A DNA stretch of 64,000 nt from Symbiodinium natans. Taxonomy: Eukaryota; Sar; Dinophyceae; Suessiales; Symbiodiniaceae. The position numbers and the translations under genes are program-made. Under the pieces are notes generated by a model. The model saw only the letters and a program-made list of their open reading frames with translations, had not been told where the DNA came from and ran no database searches. The stretch is taken from NCBI GenBank assembly GCA_905221605.1, contig CAJNDS010002570.1, forward strand, positions 236,969 to 300,968, written 5' to 3'. Every line of letters starts with the position of its first letter. The first letter of the stretch is position 1. Positions 48,201-59,836 of this stretch are shown here, piece by piece.

Positions 48201-51200
48201 GGGTTTAGGTGGAAACCCTAAACCCGGTTTAGGGTTTAGGGTTTAGGGTTTAGGGTTCAGGGATTTGGGTTTTTAGGGTTCAGGGTTTAGTAGGTTTAGT
48301 AGGTTTAGCAGGTTTAGTAGGCTTAGTAGGTTTAGTAGGGTTAAGGTTCTTTGGCGTAGACCCCAACTCCGAAGTCCTGTGCCAGACATTTTCGAGGAGA
48401 CGACGCGGCTAGCTCGGGAAGCCGTGCAGCTCACTTCGGGCGAGGTCCGGGGAGTTGGGAGAACCCGCGAGTGAAAGTGTTTAGGGTTTTAGGGTTTGTA
48501 GGGTTCTAAGGGTAGTAGTAAGTTAGATATCTCATACTAGGGTCCCGAGCCTACTTTAAAGGGTTCTCAAGTATCGTCCCTTCGTTTTTATGGGGAATAT
48601 AAGGGGTATACAGGGGGTCCCTATTTTGCGGGTAAAAGCCTTACTCCCACTTTACCTGCTACGCATTCCACAAGCCGTGGTCAGGAGCCCCTACGATTCC
48701 CTGGTAAAGAGTTCCCCTTTTTTCAGGTTGCGGCTCCGTCATAAGGCTTTAACCCTAGACCCTAGACCTAAACCCGGCAAGTACCCAATCTAAGTCACAC
48801 ACACACACTCGTATCATTTCAGTATCCTTGAGCACTGTACTAGAGGCCCCCAAGCCTTAAACCCCAAAGCTTTGGATGCTCCGCCTGAAAACAGGCCTTA
48901 CTCGGGATTACAGTACCCCTTGCGATGATCCCGATTAAGGACTGTTCCCCCTGAAACTAATAGTCCTTAATAGGGATTATAGTACCCTCCCGGTAAGGAC
49001 TGTTAGCACAAGGGGGAACGTCCCAACCCTAAACCCGAAACGCCCTGAATCCTACAAAGCCCTAGTTGGAGCTGCAAGGCTTCGGGTACTACATGGGGCC
49101 CCCGATTTTCCCTACAGTTTTATGGGTGATACCTACTAAGTAAGTGTAGTTCCTACGAATGTGTAGGTAAAGTGAGTCCCAGGTAGTCCCCTCAAGCCCT
49201 TAAGCCACACAGAGTCTTACGAAAATGAGGGACCCCTAATATAGACCCCAAGTAGTAGGATTCCCCCCCAAGCCCGAACCCTAAACCCTAAACCCTAACC
49301 GGCCCTAACCCCTAATTTCGGAAACTCCCATACAGAGGCAGGTTTGCCAGCCGGCGGGTGGAAGCGGACCCAATACGGAGTTGCTCTGTTGCCTGGCTCT
49401 GTGTGAAGGTTGATCGTATTGCTTGGGGGGTGTGGGATCCTGGACGATTTGGGGTTATAGTTGGGTTTTGGGTTTAGGGTTTTTGGGGTTTTGGGTTTAG
49501 GGTTTAGGGTTTGGGGTTGAGGGGTTTGGGGTTTAGTGAAGGGTTTTGGGCACACAAGGTTGAAAATGGTGTTGACATCGTGTTTGTCAGGTTGCGGGCT
49601 GATGGTTAAGGAGACTGAGTTCCTCAAGCCCTAAACCGTAAACCCTAATCCCTACACACAAGCCCTACATATGCTTAAAACCCAACCCGTGAAAGCTTCC
49701 ACTACAAACATGGATTAGCTGGTTGCCCCAGCCTTCCGAAATATGAGCTCGATGACGATCCTGTGACTATCGTAGTTGTGCGGTCCTGAGTTAGGGGTTT
49801 GGATCATCTTACACTAGGCCCTAAGCCCTAAACCTTAAACCCTAAACCCTAGACCCTGAACCCAAAGTGTCCGGGACTTCACATCGGTACGCAGCCATTT
49901 ATAGGGGGGATACTTTCAGGACGTTCCGTGCGTCGTGTTTGGCCGGATCCCTAACGTCTAAGCCCGAAACCTTCCTCAAACCCTAAACCTTGTAAACCCT
50001 GAACCCTCTAAACTCTGAACACTCTGAACCCTGATCCCTAAACCCGAGACTCTGGTTCCTCTGAACCCCCTGAACCCTAAACCTGAGACCTTAAACTCTC
50101 AACCCTAAAGCCCCTAAACCCTCAACCATCCTGAGGTACTTACAGAACCCTAAAACAACCCTAAATCCTGCACCCTCAACCCTAAACCTGAGACCATAGT
50201 TCCCCTAAACCCCCCCCCCCCCCCCGACCCTAAACCCTCAAGCATCCTGAGGTACTGGCCCTAAACCCTAAACCCTAAACCCTAAACCCTCCTGAGTTAC
50301 TGGCCCTAAACCCCTAAACCCCTAAACCCCTAAACCCTAAACCCTAAACCCTCGGCCCTCCTGAGGTACTGGCATGCCAATGCTCTGGCCCTGAGCAGCC
50401 GCGAGGATGCCCTGGCGGTGATTGCAAAGATCGACGCCGTCTGCGAAGCCACAGGCCACCCAGGGGTGTTTGGGGTTTAGGGTTTAGGGTTTAGGGGTTG
50501 AGGGGTTGAGGGGTTTAGGGTTTAGGGTTAGGGGTTTGGGGTTTCCGGTTTTGGGGTTTAGGGGTTGAGGGTTTGGGGGTTTGGGGGGTTTAGGGGTTTA
50601 GAGTTTGGGGTTCAGGGTTCAGGGGTTTAGGGTTTAGGGCTTAGGGTTTAAGGTCTAGGGTTTAGGGCTTAGGGCTTAAGGTTCAGGGTTTAGGGTTTAG
50701 GGGTTTAGGGCTTAGGGTCTAGTATCCTAGGATGCCCCCCACCCCACCCATTGTTCGTCTTGGTTCTGCCCACCATTTGGTGCAGAGGCCCACAGTTCGC
50801 AGCATTTAACCATATGCGGGTTTACGATAATGAGGGACCCCTAATTTTGACTCGGCAATTGGGACGATTCCCGCCATTCGGGTTTGGGGTTCAGGGTTTG
50901 GGCTTAGGGCTTACGGCTTAGGGGCGCGGGTTTAGAGTGTAGGTTTAGAGGGTGTAGACCTTAGCCCCTAAACCATAAACCCAAAACCCTAAACCCTAAA
51001 CCCTTTTGGGGCGCTTTGGGCTATGGGCCTGTTGGCTTAGGGTTTTGTTGTTTTGGTCCCTACGTACTCTTGAGGGCAGAGCAGGTGGCATGACTGTAAC
51101 CTTGTTGTGCGTACGACAAAACCCCTGAACCTCCTAAACTGAGTAGTGCTTTTGGATAATGTTAAATTTCCCTTCTGTCCCTTCTAAGGGAACCTATTCA

Positions 51201-54200
51201 GAAATAATTTTCAAAGGACTTAAAGCACTACTCAGTAAAATTTAGGGCACCTGAGTCCTAGGTCTAGGTACATAGCTGCAGAGGGATATGGGTCCGAAGA
51301 ATTTAGGGTTACGTGGTTATGTACAGGGCTAATGAGCGGCAAACCCTAAAGCCCTAAACTGCCCCAAGCCCTAAACTCCCTAAACCCTGGTCATTGAAAC
51401 AACATGCCGCTAAACCCTAACCCTATTCCCCGAAACCTAAACCCTAAACCCTAAACCCGAAACCCGAAACCCGAAACCCTAAACCCTAAACCCTAAACCC
51501 TAAACCCTAAACCCTTGCTGAGAGTCCTTGGGTGACAGGAGACCTTGAGTTGCAAGCCTACGCCACGCTGCTCTCGGCCCAGATCCAGCTGGCCACTTCA
51601 CTGCAGTGGGGGTTTAGGGTTTAGGGTTTAGGGTTTAGGTTTAGGGTTTAGGGTTTAGGGTTTAGGGTTTAGGGTTGATAATTCTCTGGTTTACGGGTTT
51701 AGGCTTTCTAGGGCTTAGATGCAAACTCGATGGCCTGCATCCCAGGCTGCAAAAGAGTCGGATCGGGAAGGCTCGACTACATCTTCTTCCCCTAAGCCCT
51801 AAACCCTAAGCCCTAAACCCCAGTGAGCTGGACTGATCCTAGCTGCTAGCTATGCAAAAACCCTCAAAACCCTAAACCCTAAACCCGAAACCTTCCACCC
51901 TGAACCTTGACCCTAGGATGCATCTGCCTATTTCGTAGATGGGTGGTTCTGTGAAATTGGGGTCCCTTTTTGGGGTCCTATACCCGTAGTACGGCACCCT
52001 TATAATACGGACCCGAAAAGGGCCCCAAACTTAGAGAACTACCCATATACTTGGGCCCTAAGGCCACTATATAAAGGCTACTATATAGGAACCCCTTTAA
52101 GACCCAAGCATATACTTTCTATGCACCTGGATTCTTAGGGTAGGTCCCAAAACCCTAAACCAAAAGCCTTAAACTCTAAAGAAGTGCGCAGAACTTCTGG
52201 AAGACAGTTTCGTAAAAAGCGCGTGCAGGTAGTGTTGGGGGGGTGCTGCGTCCCTAAACCCTAAACCCTAAACCCTAAACACTAAACCCTAAACCCTAAA
52301 CCCTAAACCGTGGCCTCACACGTGGGGCTCCTGCAAGCTTACGCATCTGGCTTGAGCCCACAAGCCTGTTCTATCGGGACTTCGAACCAACCAACCTAAC
52401 CCTAAACCCTAAACCCTAAACCCTAAACCCTAACCCTAAACCCTAAACCCTAAACCCTAAACCCTAAACCTTAAACCCTAAACCCTAAGTCCCAAACCCG
52501 AAGCACTCAGGGCACGGACAAGGCAGCTGCAGCCAGCCTTCTCTTGAGCCTCGTCTCATGGGAGTGGGGGTTGTTGAATATCGGGCTTTTGGGGGGGGGG
52601 GGAGGGTTTAGGGTTTAGGGTTTAGGGCTTAGGGCTTAGGGTTTAGGGTTTAGGGTTTAGGGTTTAGGGTTTAGGGGGGGGGGGGGGGTTATGTCCCCTA
52701 GTTGGGGCTCAGGGTTGTGGGGTTCTATATGTACAGCTACAAAGGCCCAACTTGGGTACAAGAACTTAGGCTACACATCCCTCTATGTAAGGGTTTGTCT
52801 GTTTTATTGAGATTTTCATTGCGGCAGGGATGGGCGACCGCGTCGGAGTACGCACGAGTACGCCCGAGTACGCACGAGTACGCCCGAGTACGCACGAGTA
52901 CGCCCGAGTACGCACGAGTACGCCCGAGTATGCACGAGTACGCCCGAGTACGCACGAGTACGCCCGAGTACGCCCGAGTACGCCCGAGTACGCACGAGTA
53001 CGCACGAGTACGCACGAGTACGCCCGAGTACGCCCGAGTACGCCCGAGTACGCACGAGTACGCCCGAGTACGCCGAGTACGCCCGAGTACGCCCGAGTAC
53101 GCTCGAGTACGCCTGAGTACCCCCGACTACGCACGAGTACGCACGAGTACGCACGATTACGCACGAGTACGCACGAGTTTGTTTCAAAGCATGTGCATAC
53201 ATTGTTGGAAATCCATCATGCGAAAGTCGTGTTTGCAAAATGCGGGGGGAGGGGGGGGGGGTGGGGGCTCCCCAACCCCCGCTTTATTTTTAGCCGCGCA
53301 AGCTTGCTTCAACGCATATGCATACATTTTCGACTCATTTTCGGCAACCCATCATGCGAGCATCGTGTTTGCAAATGGGGGGGCTCCCCCCCCCCCAACC
53401 CCCCCCGTTCTTTTTGAGCTAAGCAAGCTTGCTTCAAAGCATATGCCATATGCATACATTAAAATGTTGCAAATCCATCATGCCAGAATCGTGTTTGCAA
53501 ATTTGGGGGCCTCCCCCCCCCCCCCCCCCCACCCAACCTCCCCGCTTTATTCATACATTTTGAAAACCCATCATGCGAGAATCGTGTTTTGCAAATGGGG
53601 GGGGGGGGGCTGCGCTCCCTCCCAATCCCCTCCTTTGTTAAAAGCCGCGCAAGCTGTCTTCAAAGCATATACATACATGCCGTTCGTTCGTGCAAGTCCA
53701 ACAAAGTAAACCCTATATTTGTTACGTAAGAAAACCTCTACAGCAAACCTCTATGCGTCTCTCTGGTTTAGAAGCCCTATGTGTCCTTCGATTTTAAACC
53801 TCTTTTCCTTTTGTTTGGAAAACTCTTTCTGTTTCTGTTGGTAGTACAACCTCTAGTTTCTTGTGTATTGCATAGGCAAACCCTCTTTCCCCGCCTTCTA
53901 TGGATAACCTCTATCTCCTTTCACTTTTAACATGGTAAAATCCTACCTTTCACGGACAAAACCCTAAGTTTCCTTGGTATTTGAATAGGAATACCTGCAT
54001 TCCCTTTGTATGTTAAGAATAGAACCTGTATTTCCTTTGTACTCTATGCGGAAAACCTCTATTTCTTTAGATTTCAAGAGGAAAACCTCCATTCTCTTCG
54101 GATTTTGATGGGAAAACCGCTATTTTCTCTGGATGTTAATAGGAAAACCTCTTCTCTTTGGATTTTAATAGGAAAACCTCTATTTTCTTTGGATTTGAAC

Positions 54201-57200
54201 AGGAAAACCTCTATTTTCTTTGGATTTCCTCTATCTTGCAATAGGGAGGCCCCCCCAAAAAAAAAAAGTTGAAAGGCAAAAAACAATTAAAATAATTCCT
54301 CGACCATAGGTTTACAGCAATGTAGACTTAGCAAGAACCCTGGATACCCTCACGCACGAGTTTTGACCATCTGCAGACTCCCAGCGACCTTTGCCACGAA
54401 AAGGATGGCCATAGCTTCTTGTGCGGAACCCAAGTTTGAAGCACACAGGTTTTTCCTTTATTGGCCTCAAGGGGTTTTGGAAGAACCCAAGTTTGAAACA
54501 TACAGGTTTTTCCCCTTTTATCCTTAAAAGGCTTAGGCATTGCCTGGGTAGGCCCTTACAGGGGGTTAAAATGAAGACAGGGGGGTGGGGGGGGGGGGCA
54601 CCCAGCGCATACTTGGCGCATACCCGGGCACCCGGCGCATACCCAGCGCATACCCGGGCATACCCGGCGCATACCCGGGCACCCGGCGCATACCCGGCGC
54701 ATACCCGGGCACCCGGCGCATACCCGGCGCATACCCGGCGCATACCCGGGCACCCGGCGCATACCCGGACGGGCACCACCTACAATATTCGGGGTCGCTG
54801 TTTCCGTCCACTCTGGAGATTTTGGGGAGGAGGGGTTCATGGAGATAGGTGTACATTTCTAGAGTTTAGGGCTTGTAGGGTTTGTAGGGTTTTCAAGACC
54901 TGCAGGGTTTCGGGTTCCTGCTTTGATTCCTTGTTTTTTGGAGAAGGGGCTTAGAATGCGTGTGGGCGCCGACTAGTGTGGGCTCCGATACTCGCCTCGC
55001 AGCCCTGAACCTAATGTCCTGAAACCCCGTTACATTAAGGCCCTCATTTTGTGTAGGGCTGGGGTTGCGGGGGGGGGGGGGGGGGGGTCTTAGGGTTAGG
55101 GTTTGGGCCTATCAGAATCCTTAAGATTATGATGTTGGCCCGCCAGGGGTTTCGGGCTTCGTCTTTATAGGCTATGTGACAGCCTAAACCACCCTTAAAC
55201 ACTTTCAAATCGCATTCGCAAAAAATTGTTTCTCATCAACACAAACCTGGACCAAAAAAACACAGACCCTAAAGCTCACCCAAACAAAACCAACCGAGCC
55301 AAACCAATCTAAACTACACAAACCGTATGCCCCTAAACCCTCAACCCTCAACCCTAAACCCTTTGTTACACAAACAACGGAAATCCTTTTCATTTCAGTT
55401 TTACGGCCGCCACCCCAAAGCCCTTAAACCCACAACCCCGAAGGTTTAGGGTTTAGGGATTTAGCCGCTGAAACAGATGGTGGCATGCCCCCGATTTCAC
55501 CAACCGGCAGTTTTTCACTCAGACTGTGATGCACTGGAAGCTGCATTCCTCTCTGCGAGCCCGCGGGGTACGACATGGCCCGAAAGACCACAAACCCTAA
55601 ACCCTAAACCCTAAACCCTAATTCCTAAACCCTAAACCCTAAACCCTAAACCCTAAACCCTAAACCCTAAACCCTAAACCCTAAACCCTAAACCGCCGCT
55701 CTTCGCAGTCCTGGGAGTTCCTTCGCGAAGCAGTGTTCGTTGGGAGCCAGGGTCGGTCTGGGCCCTCCGCGCGCCTTCATCCGCGCAGAAGCTCGCCATG
55801 CGCCCCCCTTGCTTGGAGGTTTTTTTTGGCTACTTGGAACCACAATTCTTCATCTACTGATAACCTACTTAGGGGGGACTTAGGGGGGTTATAAGTGCAG
55901 TTAGAATTGGGGTTATTAAGTACCCTGAACCTCCAAGCCTACTTCGGAGCACGCGACGCATGTCTGCGATCACGATCGGCGGTGCTGTCAGCGCAGGCCT
56001 TTGGCACGGCTCGTCAGAGAAGTCAGAGGTTGTGGTCCTGCTCTGGGGGCAAAGCTGGCACATCATCTAAGCCCTACTACCCTAGACTTAGAACCCTAAG
56101 CCCTTAAGCCTTAGGCCTTTACTTTGAGCTTTTCAAGCCATTTTTCCTACCAAACCAACACATCAAAACAAGACAACACCATAGAAACCCGGAATCCCAA
56201 TCCCGACGCCCCTTACCCTTAAGCCCCTAAACCCTAAACCCCTAAGCCCCCAAGTTCCTACACCTCTAAGCCCCTAAACCCGCAAGTCCCTAGACCCCTA
56301 AGCATCTAGACCCCTAAACCCCTAAACCTGACCCTAAGCACTAAACCCTAAACCCTTAACCCCTAAACCCTAAACCCTAAACCCCAACCCCTAAACCCTA
56401 AACCCTAAACCCGAAACCCGAAACCTGAACCTCAAACCCTACACCTAAGCCTGAACCCTAAACCCTAAACCCTAAACCCTAAACCCTAAACCTGAAACCC
56501 TACACCTAAACCTGAACCCTAAACCCCAAGCTCAAAAGCTCTTCAGGCCGGTCATCCAGACCTTTAAGAAGCTGCGCGACGAGACGGGCCAGAAGTTTGC
56601 GGAGGAGGCCGTTTAGGATTTAGGGTTTCGGGTTTAGGGTTAGGATTCCTTTTGGGTGGGTAGGTTTCGGGGTTTGGGGTCGAGAGTCTAGGGTTTGGGA
56701 GTTGGGGTTTATTGGGTTTGGGGGTTAGGGTTTCTTGGGTTTATAGGGTTTATAGGGCTTATGGGTTTTAAGGGGTGTGCAGGGTCCAGGGTCTACAGTG
56801 TTTATAGGGTTTTGGTTTGGGTTCATGGGGGTTTAGGATAGGGTGTTGGTTTGGGTTCATGGGGGTTTAGGGTCTAGTGTTTGGGGTTTAGGGTGGAGTG
56901 TTTGGGGTTGAGGGTCTAATGTTTGTGGTTGGGGTTACTGCTTAGGGTTTGCGTAAGGTAGGGGGTTTAGGGTTTGGGGTTTAGCAAGCCTTTCAAACAC
57001 CAGTGTATTTGCTCTAAAGCCCTTCCCTCTGCCCAATATTTCGTCCAAACAGGAACTTCATGAAAGGGCTTCTCATTTTGAGTAGGGCGGTGATGGGAGA
57101 TGCAGCATATGATGACGAGCAGATGTATGCATGTATACATACATGTAGGCACGTATGCAGTAATATTTTGAATGTGTCTATTTACATTCCTTCTGATATA

Positions 57201-59792
57201 CCAGGAAACAGTCTGTACGTGCCGCAGGTCTACCAAAAGGCGACGTACGTCCCCGTGGCAGCGGCGCGCGGCTATCTCAGCTCCTCCTGTAACCCTGACG
57301 TCAACGCTTCGTTTTGGGCCTCAAGCTGTTGAGAGGTCAGGTTTAGGGTTTAGGGTGTAGGATTTAGGGTTTAGGGTTTAGGGTTTAGGGTTTGGGGTTT
57401 GGGTTTAGGGTTTAGGGTTTAGGGTGTCAATTAATCCTATGAGCTGCTGAGAGAAGAAATCTCGTCGGTACGATTCTGGTGGGGGAGCCACCGCCTCTGA
57501 AGCTCGAGTTGAGGGCTTTGGGACGGCCTAAGGGTTTAGGGTTTAGGGTTTAGGGTTTAGGGTTTAGGGTTTAGGGTTTAGAGCTTAGGGCTTAGGGCTT
57601 AGGGCTTGGGGTTTGGAGGGCCCCATACTTCCTTCTACTCAAGCAGTGGCTTCCGAGGAACACTAGCACCATAGTGGCAAGTCCTTGGATGTTTGGATCA
57701 GGGACGTGCAGGGTTTCCTAAACCCTGCAATCCTCAAGCCCTAACCCTAAACCCTAGCCCTAAACCCTAAACCCTAGCCCTAAACCCTAAACCCTACGAA
57801 GCCTCAAAGGCCGAAGCTATAACTCCCCAAGCAACCGCAAACCGCAAGCAAATCGAACACCGGGGGCCTGGACCTTGGGATCGGGGCCGTCCTTTGTGGG
57901 GTTTAGGGTTTAGGGTTTAGGGTTTAGGGTTTAGGGTGTAGGGTTTGGGGTGTAGGGTTTAGGGTTTAGGGTTAAAAGGGGAACCCTAAATACCTGAACC
58001 CTCAATCCTTGAGACGCCCAGACTGCACCGCTAACGCTACTTGGGCACCTTGGTAGCTGAATCCGTGTACAGCCCCCCCAACCCTTGCATACAGTCTAAC
58101 CTCTAACCCTAAACCCGAAACCCGAAACCTGAAACCCTGAACCCTAAGCCCTAAACCCTAAACCCTAAACACGCAGCTCGTGTCCCGAGGCCCAGCCTTG
58201 GCGGACGTGGGAGGAGCGCAGGTCCCGAAGCAGCAGTAGTTTCCCGGGCTTTGCTTTTTTTTTTCTTGGGGGGGGGGGGGGGGTTCTATGGAGCAACAAT
58301 GGGGTTATAGGGTTTTTGTAGTTTTGTTTGGGTTTTGGGATATTTTGGTGTTTTTAGTGGGCCTTTATGGAGTTTTATCGGCTGTTACAAGGTTTTTCCG
58401 GCTGTCATAGGGTTTTTTTGGGGGCTCTTATGGGGCCTTTGTCGGATCTTATAGGGTCTTTGTGGGGTGTTATAGGGCTTTTTATAGGGCTTGAAACGGC
58501 TGTTCCAGGGCATGTAGAGGGATCTTTAGGGCTTCATCGGGCCTTATGGGGTTGCTAGAGCTTTTGATGTGCAAGTAGTGTGTGTTTTCCGGGGATGCAA
58601 TGCAAAGGTTAAGGTGTTCAAGTTTTGGAGGGATGCAGGCCCTATGGCTAGGTTTAGAGGCCTTGAACAGCTTCCCTGTTCCTAAACCTAAGCCTAAACC
58701 CCAAACCCCAAACCCTAAAACCCAAACCCTAAACCCTAAACCCTATAAACCCTAAACCCCAAACTCCAAACCCTAAACCCTAAACCCTAAACCCCTAAAC
58801 CCTAAACCCTAAACCCTAAACCCTAAACCCTAAACCTAAACCCTCAAGCTCAGGACCAGATCCAGGCAGCTTCAGCTGCACCAAAGCTGCCGCGCGCCCA
58901 GAGCAGCTGTAGAGTGCCTTACAGCGGGGGGAGGGGGGGGGGGGTTCAGGGTTTAGGGTTTAGGGTTTAGGGTTTAGGGTTTAGGGTTAGGGTTTAGAGT
59001 TGAGGGTTTCGGGTTTAGGGTTTTGGGTTTAGAGGTTAGGGGAGCTTGGAGTTCAGGGTCGAATTGCATTGCAGTCAGGGTTTGAGGGTTTCAGGCTTAG
59101 GGTTGTAGAGGTTTTGTTGGGTCCTGCACTCCTAATCCCGAAACCTTAAACCCCCCCAACCTTGAACCCAAAACCCTTAACCCCAAGCCCCAAAAGCACC
59201 ACAACCCTAATCCCTCAAAACCTAGAATCCTAAATCCCTAAAGCCCTAAACCCCATAGCCCTCAAGCTCTAAACCCTAAACCCCTTAAAAGCCCTAATCC
59301 TAAACCCCGAAACCCTAAACCCCTAAACCCCTAAACCCCTAAACCCCTAAACCCCTAAACCCCTAAACCCCTAAACCCTAAACCCTGAACACTAAACCCT
59401 AAACCCTAAACTCTCTAAAAAAAATCCTAAAAGGAGCCCTGACATGATCCGCAACCAGATCATGGAGATTGCCAGGGAGATCGTTACGGAGGTGGGCGCC
59501 GTTTACGGGTGAGGGGTTTAGGGTTTAGGGTTTCGGGTTTAGGGTTCAGGTTCAGGGGCCATTCTGCAATATGGGGGTGGGGCGAGGGGGGGGCGGGCGG
59601 GCCCTGAAATTTAGAGGTACCCTTTTCTTGCGGTTCCTGTCACAAGGATTTCGGAAATCAGGGTTAAGTAGCACCTGAAGACGTTGTCAATGAAAACTAG
59701 AGGAAGGATTGCCTTAAACCCTCAACCCTAAGAAGCCCTATTTCGAACACCGGCTGCAAAACCTTCCCCGTTCACTCTCTGTCTCGCTCTCT

Positions 59793-59836
<44 letters not shown>

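Larger units (their letters stand above)
52564..56546 (+). other. Largest intron (4.0 kb), hosts several minisatellites
   Basis: Begins with TTTAGGG and ends with CCCTAAA units. It contains the 10-bp, 125-bp, 34-bp, 61-bp and GCATACCCGG repeats listed separately, plus a CCCTAAA array (55590-55694). Long open frames here follow the repeats on both strands and are not taken as coding. An additional exon cannot be excluded. Confidence 0.6.

Noticed and set aside
52702-53709. 335-codon + strand open frame
   Set aside because: Two thirds of it is the 10-bp and 125-bp repeats, and it lies in a predicted intron whose two flanking exons are in phase without it.
54312-54954. Gly/Tyr/Ala/Pro-rich open frames on both strands
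   Set aside because: They follow the GCATACCCGG minisatellite and a 61-bp duplication; frames are open on both strands by composition.
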